Below, one piece after another: positions 58,142 to 64,000 of a DNA stretch of 64,000 nucleotides. The DNA lies in contig NZ_JAQQWT010000006.1 in the NCBI RefSeq assembly GCF_028610705.1, positions 186,001 through 250,000 on the forward strand. Direction: 5' to 3'. Position 1 is the stretch's first letter. The number at the start of each line of letters is the position of its first letter. The position numbers and the translations under genes were made by a program. Source of the DNA: Halalkalibacter alkalisediminis (GTDB lineage Bacteria; Bacillota; Bacilli; Bacillales; Bacillaceae_D). The notes under the pieces were generated by a model. The model was not told the DNA's origin and did not search any database. It saw only the letters and a program-made list of their open reading frames with translations.

Positions 58142-60565
58142 TTAGCCTCTTAGCGTAGCCCCTACATGTTCTTCCACCATTTTCAACACTTCTGTATGAA
58201 CCTTTGTCACTTCTTCATCTGTTAACGTTCTTTCTGGATCTAAATAGGTTAAAGAGAAAGCAAGAGATTTCTTTCCTTCTTCCATATGTTCTCCTTCATA
58301 TAAATCAAACAGACGAACCTTTTTCAGTAACTCGCCACCAGCCCAACGGATCACGGTTTCGACTTCTCCTGCCGAACGGTGCTTATCAATGACAAGTGCA
58401 ATATCACGGACCATAGCTGGGAACCTTGGTAGTGCTTGATAAACAACTGCCTTAGCTTCATGGTTAAGGAGTGTGTCTAACTCTAATTCATAGACATACG
58501 TTTCTTTTAAGCCTAGTTCCTTCTGCTTAGAAGGATGCACTTGACCAATAAAACCAATCTCTTGACCGTCTAATTTCACAAGAGCTGTTCTTCCCGGATG
58601 TAAATCAGGTAGAGTGGCTTGTTCAAACACAATTTTAGCTTCAATTCCAAGCTCCTTGAACAAGTTTTCAAGAATGCCTTTACCAACAAAGAAATCAACT
58701 GCTTTCTTCTCTGCTTGCCATTCGTGCTCGAGCCACATTCCTGTTAGGGCACCCGTAACCATTTCTCGTTCAGTTGGTTGATTCGTCAATGTTTCTTCGT
58801 TACTTAAGAAAATGGATCCAATTTCATAGACATGAACGTCTTGATTTTTCCGGTTGAAATTATAGCTAAGTACATCGAATAAATGTGGAATGAGACTCGT
58901 ACGCATTGTACTACGGTCTTCACTCATTGGCATCGCTAGTGTAACAGGGGTTTGATTCTTTTCAAACGCGAAGCCTTTCGCTTTTTCTGGACTTGTTAAC
59001 GAATAAGTGATGACTTGCGATAAGCCTGAACGCTCTAGCACACGACGAACATGACGTCTTTTCTTTTGATAGTCCGTTAACGCCCCTTGAGTCGTTGCAC
59101 CAATAGGAAGCGTTGTTGGAATATGATCATATCCATACAGTCTTGCAACTTCTTCCATTAGATCCTCTTCAATTTGAATATCAGAGCGACGGGATGGAAT
59201 CGTCACATTTAACACTTCTCCATCTATTTCATACGTAAACCCTAGGCGATCCATGAATGATATGGCTTCATCAGTGGATACGGACATTCCTAAGCGGTTA
59301 TTCACACGGTTTAAATCAAGAGCGACAGTTGATAGTTCATAGGATAGAATATCTTGTTCCACTACGCCAGATACAATCGTTCCACCAGCTAGTTCAGCGA
59401 TTAATGCCGCTGCTCTTCGGCCCGCCGCTAGGACGCGGTCTTGAGCGACTCCTTTTTCATATCTGGTACTCGCATCACTACGAAGTCCTAGATCTCGTGA
59501 AGCTTTACGAATCGTTGCTCCTTTAAAATAAGCAGCTTCTAGTAACACAGTTGTCGTGCCTGCGTGTACTTCAGAGGTCGCTCCACCCATGACACCTGCA
59601 ATCGCAACAGGCTCCTTGCCATTTGTAATCACAAGATGATCGCTTGAAAGCGTGCGCTCTTGATCATCTAATGTCACAATCGTTTCTCCATCGTTCGCAC
59701 GACGAACGACGACTTCCTTCGAACCAAATCGATCATAATCAAACGCGTGTAATGGTTGTCCATATTCAAGTAACACATAGTTCGTAATATCAACAACATT
59801 GCTAATTGGACGGATTCCTGCGGCCATTAGACGGTTTTGCAACCAAAGTGGTGACGTACCTACTTTCACATCCTTGATGATGATTGCCCCATAATAAGGA
59901 TTATCTTCCGTTGCTTCTACCTTTACATCAATATAGTCTGAAGCTTCTTCTTCGTTTGTTTGAACGTCAATAGTAGGGAGCGTGACTTCTTTTTCATATA
60001 ATGCTGCCACTTCATACGCCACACCTAACATATTTAAACAATCAGCACGGTTTGGAGTTAAGTCTAGCTCAAGAACTTCATCATCTAAGTTAAGAGTAGC
60101 AAGTGCGTCGCTTCCGACTTCCACTTGATCGCGGAACACATAAATACCTTCTGCATATTCTTTTTGTACAAGCTTGCTATCAATCCCAAGCTCTTGCAAC
60201 GAACAGATCATCCCTTGTGAGACTTCGCCACGTAGCTTCGCTTTTTTAATTTTAAAATTACCAGGAAGAACAGCCCCTACTTTCGCTACAGCTACATGTT
60301 GACCAGCCGCTACGTTCTTTGCTCCACATACGATTTGAACAAGCTCTTCTTCGCCAATATCAACCTGACACACATTTAACTTATCGGCATTGGGATGTTG
60401 ATTGCACTCTTTAACAAAGCCAACAACCACTCCTGAAATTCCTTGGTTTAACTGATGAACAAAATCAATCTCAATTCCACCGCGAGTCATTTTCTCCGCG
60501 ATATCGCGTGCGGAATGCTCTTTTACATCTACATAATCCTGTAACCATTTATATGAAACTAACAT
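58142..60565 (-). CDS. pheT: Phenylalanyl-tRNA synthetase beta subunit
   Basis: An 807-residue subunit. The N-terminal tRNA-binding domain ([24 protein letters not shown]), the B3/B4 editing domain, the B5 domain, the catalytic-like domain and the C-terminal ferredoxin-fold anticodon-binding domain ([14 protein letters not shown] to [10 protein letters not shown]) are all present. Works with PheS as an alpha2-beta2 enzyme. It follows pheS by 13 bp. Confidence 0.97.
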   Translation of the reverse strand: MLVSYKWLQDYVDVKEHSARDIAEKMTRGGIEIDFVHQLNQGISGVVVGFVKECNQHPNADKLNVCQVDIGEEELVQIVCGAKNVAAGQHVAVAKVGAVLPGNFKIKKAKLRGEVSQGMICSLQELGIDSKLVQKEYAEGIYVFRDQVEVGSDALATLNLDDEVLELDLTPNRADCLNMLGVAYEVAALYEKEVTLPTIDVQTNEEEASDYIDVKVEATEDNPYYGAIIIKDVKVGTSPLWLQNRLMAAGIRPISNVVDITNYVLLEYGQPLHAFDYDRFGSKEVVVRRANDGETIVTLDDQERTLSSDHLVITNGKEPVAIAGVMGGATSEVHAGTTTVLLEAAYFKGATIRKASRDLGLRSDASTRYEKGVAQDRVLAAGRRAAALIAELAGGTIVSGVVEQDILSYELSTVALDLNRVNNRLGMSVSTDEAISFMDRLGFTYEIDGEVLNVTIPSRRSDIQIEEDLMEEVARLYGYDHIPTTLPIGATTQGALTDYQKKRRHVRRVLERSGLSQVITYSLTSPEKAKGFAFEKNQTPVTLAMPMSEDRSTMRTSLIPHLFDVLSYNFNRKNQDVHVYEIGSIFLSNEETLTNQPTEREMVTGALTGMWLEHEWQAEKKAVDFFVGKGILENLFKELGIEAKIVFEQATLPDLHPGRTALVKLDGQEIGFIGQVHPSKQKELGLKETYVYELELDTLLNHEAKAVVYQALPRFPAMVRDIALVIDKHRSAGEVETVIRWAGGELLKKVRLFDLYEGEHMEEGKKSLAFSLTYLDPERTLTDEEVTKVHTEVLKMVEEHVGATLRG

Positions 60566-60578
60566 CGAAACTCCTCCT

Positions 60579-61613
60579 TTACACCCGTTTAAACTGTGCT
60601 AGAAAACGCACATCATTCGTATAGAAATGACGAATATCATCAATATCGTACTTTAACATTGCTAAACGCTCTACACCCATACCAAAGGCAAATCCACTAT
60701 ATTTTGTTGAGTCAAAGCCACTCATCTCTAATACTCGTGGATGAACCATTCCAGCCCCAAGTACTTCAATCCAGCCTGACTGTTTACAAATACGACAACC
60801 TTTTCCGCCGCACATTCCACATGACACATCCACTTCAACAGACGGTTCTGTAAACGGGAAGAAGCTTGGACGCAAACGAATCGAGCGATCTTCGCCAAAG
60901 AACGATTTCGCAAATTGTTCCAATACACCCTTCAAATCACTCATGCGGACATTTTCATCGACAAACAAACCTTCAATTTGCATGAATTGGTGGGAATGAG
61001 TCGCATCATCATCATCACGACGGAATACTTTTCCTGGACAAATGACTTTAACGGGCCCTTTTCCCTTATGTAATTCCATGGTTCTTGCTTGTACAGGTGA
61101 AGTATGTGTGCGAAGTAACAGTTCCTCTGTAAAGTAAAATGAATCTTGCATATCACGTGCAGGGTGATCTTTCGGCAAGTTAAGAGCTTCAAAGTTATAA
61201 TAGTCCACTTCAACTTCAGGACCTTCCGCAACGGAGAATCCAAGACCTAAAAACGCCTCTTCTACTTCTTCTACTACTGCTGTAAGTGGATGACTCGATC
61301 CACTTTGTACTGGACGTCCTGGCAATGTGACGTCAATGCTTTCATTCGCTAATTGCTTTTCAATTGCTGCTTCTTCAAGTTCTGCTTCTTTACGATCCAC
61401 TTCTGCTTTGATGGCATCGCGAACCTCATTGGCCATTTGTCCAATCAATGGACGTTCTTCAGCAGATAGTTTTCCCATGCCACGCAATACTTCCGTAATC
61501 GGACCTTTTTTCCCTAAATAAGCAACTCTTACATCTTGTAGCGCTTTAACATCTTCAGCTACAGCGACTTTTGCTAATGCCTCATCTCGCAAGGCTTCTA
61601 ATCGTTCACGCAT
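60579..61613 (-). CDS. pheS: Phenylalanyl-tRNA synthetase alpha subunit
   Basis: A 344-residue class II synthetase subunit. An N-terminal coiled coil is followed by the catalytic motifs: motif 2 [22 protein letters not shown] with the [11 protein letters not shown] segment, and motif 3 [19 protein letters not shown] precedes the ATG at 61613; the longer frame to 61688 reads into the T-box terminator. Expression should rise when tRNA-Phe is uncharged. Confidence 0.97.
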   Translation of the reverse strand: MRERLEALRDEALAKVAVAEDVKALQDVRVAYLGKKGPITEVLRGMGKLSAEERPLIGQMANEVRDAIKAEVDRKEAELEEAAIEKQLANESIDVTLPGRPVQSGSSHPLTAVVEEVEEAFLGLGFSVAEGPEVEVDYYNFEALNLPKDHPARDMQDSFYFTEELLLRTHTSPVQARTMELHKGKGPVKVICPGKVFRRDDDDATHSHQFMQIEGLFVDENVRMSDLKGVLEQFAKSFFGEDRSIRLRPSFFPFTEPSVEVDVSCGMCGGKGCRICKQSGWIEVLGAGMVHPRVLEMSGFDSTKYSGFAFGMGVERLAMLKYDIDDIRHFYTNDVRFLAQFKRV

Positions 61614-61633
61614 CAAAGTGCCTCCTTCATTTT

Positions 61634-61905
61634 GAACAAAATAAAGAGCCCTCGCTCCCGCAAAAGGGACGAAGACTCGTGGTACCACCCTTAGTTAATA
61701 ATCGATAGACTTCTCTAATGACTATTATCTTCATTGCTGTAACGGTCGAAACCGGAACACCTTTACAAGTAAGTCTTGTAGTCCAGTGCCTGCTCCAGAG
61801 TGAATTCTGCTTTCCCTTCCATAAAGATGCTTTCAGTCTAGACATCTTCTCCCTGCATGGTGGTTAAAAACGTACTACTCTCTTTCTTCGCATTTAAAAT
61901 ATACA
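61634..61905 (-). ncRNA. T-box leader of pheST, phenylalanine type
   Basis: The minus strand shows AAGGGTGGTACCACGAG (the T-box, around 61677-61692), a long Stem I, and a canonical specifier loop GAA-TTC-A with the phenylalanine codon TTC at 61802-61804. The terminator hairpin (GAGTCTTCGTCCC with GGGAGCGAGGGCTC) ends in a U-run at about 61640. Regulates pheST by tRNA-Phe charging. Confidence 0.95.
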
Positions 61906-61917
61906 TTTGATTTTTTT

Positions 61918-61946
61918 ATTATAGTGAATGTTGTACTCTTATGCAA
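61918..61946 (-). promoter_or_regulatory. Sigma-A promoter of pheST
   Basis: TTGCAT, 17-nt spacer, TATAAT on the minus strand. Transcription would begin near 61911, at the start of the T-box leader. Confidence 0.8.
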
Positions 61947-61959
61947 CTTTCTTTGACAA

Positions 61960-62715
61960 TTACCCCTTAAAATAATAGAGCAAGATCCCTGTTGCTACCG
62001 CCACATTCAAAGATTCTGCTTTCCCATGAATCGGGATGTAAATATTTTGATCGGTCATCTCCAGTAAGGAAGCAGACATGCCCTCCCCCTCATTGCCCAT
62101 AATGATCGCAAACTGAGCTTGAGGCTCTATCGCCGTGTACGAACTAGCTCCTTGAAGGGATGTTCCAAATACTGGAATCATCGCATGTTTTAAACGCAAG
62201 ACCCACTCTTGTAAATTACCCTTCATCACAGGTAGATGAAAAATAGAACCTTGTGAGGCTCTGATCACTTTACTGTTAAACACATCAACACTACCCTCAC
62301 CAAGGATCACACCTGTCATACCAGCTGCATCAGCCGTTCGAATCATCGTTCCTAAGTTTCCAGGGTCCTGCACCCGGTCAATCAGAAGAAACTGTCCTTC
62401 TAACCTTTCTACATCCGGTTCCGACGGCAAAACACAGACAGCTGCAATCCCTTGCGGTGTCTCTGTTTCTGAAAGTTCCTTCATGATTTGATCACTTACG
62501 ATAATAACATCCTCATTTTGCAAAGATAAGGTTGCTGGCGGATTGGCTCCTTCTGTTAAAAGAATATACTCCACTAGCTTCTGTGCCTTTATAGCCTCTT
62601 CGACAAGATGATAACCTTCTATAAGGAAACGTCCTGTTGTTTCTCTACCTTTTTTCGTTTTTAATTTCTTCCATCGTTTTACATGTTCATTTTTGACTGA
62701 ATCAATTCGCTTCAT
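61960..62715 (-). CDS. ysgA: SpoU/TrmH-family RNA methyltransferase YsgA
   Basis: A 251-residue SPOUT-class 2-prime-O-methyltransferase. An N-terminal substrate-binding domain (RFLIEGYHLVEEAI) is followed by the knot motifs RVQDPGNLGTMIRTADAAG, FAIIMGNEGEGMS and IPIHGKAESLNVAVATGI. The RNA target is not known. AAGGAG lies 6 nt before the ATG. Upstream of pheS as in B. subtilis. Confidence 0.92.
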   Translation of the reverse strand: MKRIDSVKNEHVKRWKKLKTKKGRETTGRFLIEGYHLVEEAIKAQKLVEYILLTEGANPPATLSLQNEDVIIVSDQIMKELSETETPQGIAAVCVLPSEPDVERLEGQFLLIDRVQDPGNLGTMIRTADAAGMTGVILGEGSVDVFNSKVIRASQGSIFHLPVMKGNLQEWVLRLKHAMIPVFGTSLQGASSYTAIEPQAQFAIIMGNEGEGMSASLLEMTDQNIYIPIHGKAESLNVAVATGILLYYFKG

Positions 62716-62770
62716 CTTCTACTCCTTTAGACCCTACTTTCTCATTTCATCCATCATACCCATTTTTTTC

Positions 62771-62801
62771 GTCATAATCCAGTCCGTGCTGTTACATACT
62801 A
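62771..62801 (+). promoter_or_regulatory. Sigma-G-type promoter of sspI
   Basis: CATACTA at 62795-62801 fits CATNNTA and GTCATA stands 18 nt upstream, close to the sigma-G -35 TGNATA. It gives a leader of about 35 nt before sspI. Forespore expression fits a spore protein. Confidence 0.65.
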
Positions 62802-62843
62802 CTAACAGAATCATCATTTTCACAAAAAAAGGAGTGTATACTT

Positions 62844-63050
62844 ATGGGTTTTAACTTACGCGGTGCCATCATGGCCAACATTCAAGGCAGCACACAAGAG
62901 GATGTTGAAGCAACAATTGTAGATGCCCTTCAAAAAGGCGAAGAAAAGATGCTACCAGGCTTAGGCGTTTTATTCGAAGTGTATTGGAAAAACGCTAGTG
63001 AGCAAGACAAAGAAGCGGTTTGCCAACAAATTAGCCAAGGGTTGCAATAA
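62844..63050 (+). CDS. sspI: Small acid-soluble spore protein SspI
   Basis: A 68-residue minor SASP of the SspI family, recognised by [20 protein letters not shown] followed by [22 protein letters not shown]. It is unrelated to the alpha/beta DNA-binding SASPs. AAAGGAG lies 9 nt before the ATG, with a sigma-G-type promoter and its own terminator. Same position as in B. subtilis beside ysgA. Confidence 0.93.
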   Translation: MGFNLRGAIMANIQGSTQEDVEATIVDALQKGEEKMLPGLGVLFEVYWKNASEQDKEAVCQQISQGLQ

Positions 63051-63058
63051 GGAAAAGT

Positions 63059-63091
63059 GAGCTTGTCCCTTCTTCGGGATAAGCTCTTTTT
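63059..63091 (+). terminator. sspI terminator
   Basis: Stem GAGCTTGTCCC/GGGATAAGCTC (one G-U pair) with a 6-nt loop, then TTTTT. Confidence 0.9.
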
Positions 63092-63242
63092 GGTGGAGGA
63101 TGCTTGAACGGTTGCTGCTCTGCTCCTCACCTACCTCTTTTAACCTTTAAAATCAGCATTAACTTCATTAAACAAAAGTTTGTTTAGTGAGCTATAAAGC
63201 CTAGTTTACAACCTTGTAGAGTTTTCATAGACTCTCAACAAC

Positions 63243-63280
63243 AAAAAAAAAACCGAACTTCATCATCATGAAATTCGGTT
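63243..63280 (-). terminator. Terminator of the M42 peptidase gene
   Basis: Stem ACCGAA-TTCAT/ATGAA-TTCGGT with small mismatches, followed by ten U residues on the minus strand, 11 bp after the stop. Confidence 0.9.
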
Positions 63281-63290
63281 CCGACACAAA

Positions 63291-64000
63291 TTAATTGTAC
63301 GTCATCTTCTCAACTGTTTCCTGATCAAGCTTCTTGATTACTTCAACAATCAATTTCACTGTATTTTCATAATCATCACGATGGAGCATCGCTGCATGTG
63401 TATGAATGTAACGCGTTGGTACGGTAATCGATAACGCAGGAACTCCATTGGCTGTTAAATGAATGGCTCCAGAGTCTGTTCCGCCTCCTGCCATCGAATC
63501 AAACTGATATGGAATATTGTTTTCATCCGCTGTATCAGTAACAAAATCACGTAAACCTTTGTGAGAGATCATAGACGCATCGTAAAGGACAATTTGTGGA
63601 CCGTCGCCCATTTTAGCCAATGCTTCCTTTTCCGTCACTCCAGGCGTATCTCCTGCGATCCCTACATCTACTCCAAAGCCAATATCTGGTTGGATTAAGT
63701 GAGCTGATGTACGTGCACCACGTAAGCCAACTTCTTCTTGCACTGTTCCTACACCATAAACCGTGTTAGGATGGTCCACTCCTTTAAGCTCACGCAAAAC
63801 GTCAATCGCAATCGCACAACCAATTCGGTTATCCCAAGCTTTCGCCATTAATAATTTTTCATTTTTCATCACAGTAAATTCGCAAACTGGCACGACAGAA
63901 TCACCTGGACGCACGCCGAATTCCTGTGCCTCTTCTTTACTTGTTGCTCCGATATCTATGAACATGTCTTTCTTATCTACTGGTTTCTTACGAGCTTCAG
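63291..64000 (-). CDS. ysdC: M42-family aminopeptidase YsdC, C-terminal part
   Basis: A glutamyl aminopeptidase/FrvX-like enzyme; its 5-prime end is beyond the right edge and the frame stays open to position 64000. Two-metal site residues are visible in [19 protein letters not shown] (catalytic Glu pair), [10 protein letters not shown] and [10 protein letters not shown]. About 236 residues are present of an expected 350 or so. The ysdB gene that I recall next to it in B. subtilis is not seen in the gap to sspI. Confidence 0.9.
   Translation of the reverse strand, partial: EARKKPVDKKDMFIDIGATSKEEAQEFGVRPGDSVVPVCEFTVMKNEKLLMAKAWDNRIGCAIAIDVLRELKGVDHPNTVYGVGTVQEEVGLRGARTSAHLIQPDIGFGVDVGIAGDTPGVTEKEALAKMGDGPQIVLYDASMISHKGLRDFVTDTADENNIPYQFDSMAGGGTDSGAIHLTANGVPALSITVPTRYIHTHAAMLHRDDYENTVKLIVEVIKKLDQETVEKMTYN

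Overview
The window is a chromosomal segment of a low-GC, endospore-forming Bacillaceae member. Evidence for sporulation is direct: gerE, sspI, gerM and the forespore-type protease lonB are present, and sigma-F/G-like and sigma-K-like promoter motifs sit upstream of lonB, sspI and gerE. From memory, gene order closely follows the hemX to ysdC region of Bacillus subtilis, but the local insertions and divergence indicate another species, perhaps of the Alkalihalobacillus/Halalkalibacter type. The genus is a guess. Almost everything is on the minus strand. I see no prophage, insertion sequence, CRISPR array or rRNA.

Layout from left to right. 1-2.4 kb: hemC (fragment), hemX and hemA of tetrapyrrole synthesis, with a divergent small membrane protein. 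3.2-12.6 kb: protein quality control and ribosome assembly (ysxC, lonA, lonB, clpX, tig, ysoA). 12.9-24 kb: a complete branched-chain amino acid block, ilvE-ilvD followed by a leucine-type T-box and ilvB-ilvH-ilvC-leuA-leuB-leuC-leuD. 24.3-33.2 kb: an unknown 134-residue protein, tRNA-Gly and tRNA-Arg, then ysnB, rdgB, rph, gerM, murI, a MarR regulator, ptsHI with a long structured leader, gerE and ysmA. 33.3-38.9 kb: sdhCAB, a Ktr potassium channel subunit and yslB. 38.9-42.9 kb: lysC under a lysine riboswitch (with an internal start for the beta subunit), uvrC and trxA. 43-51.6 kb: fatty acid degradation genes (etfA, etfB, fadB, fadR, two lcfA-type acyl-CoA ligases) with FadR-type operators and a cre site, plus plsC and a lipoprotein. 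51.8-57.8 kb: a candidate 28-codon membrane peptide gene, yshE, mutS2, polX, cvpA and zapA. 58-64 kb: pheST under a phenylalanine T-box, ysgA, sspI and a partial M42 aminopeptidase.

The most unusual signal is a family of three related, imperfectly palindromic elements of about 85 nt, at 28278-28361, 56559-56644 and 56849-56932. They share the 5-prime motif ATGAGCG, a 3-prime motif close to GTGRAGYCATTGC, an outer stem that changes in sequence while largely keeping pairing, and an unrelated apical hairpin. Each has an A/T-rich hairpin directly on its 5-prime side. Other points worth checking are the structured ptsHI leader, two unannotated short ORFs (39 and 28 codons), a possible frameshift at the start of plsC, a restriction-nuclease-like unknown protein at 24.3 kb, and paired operators in front of several regulators. 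Start codons were re-chosen from Shine-Dalgarno spacing in many genes. Remarks about B. subtilis order and regulation come from memory and were not looked up.
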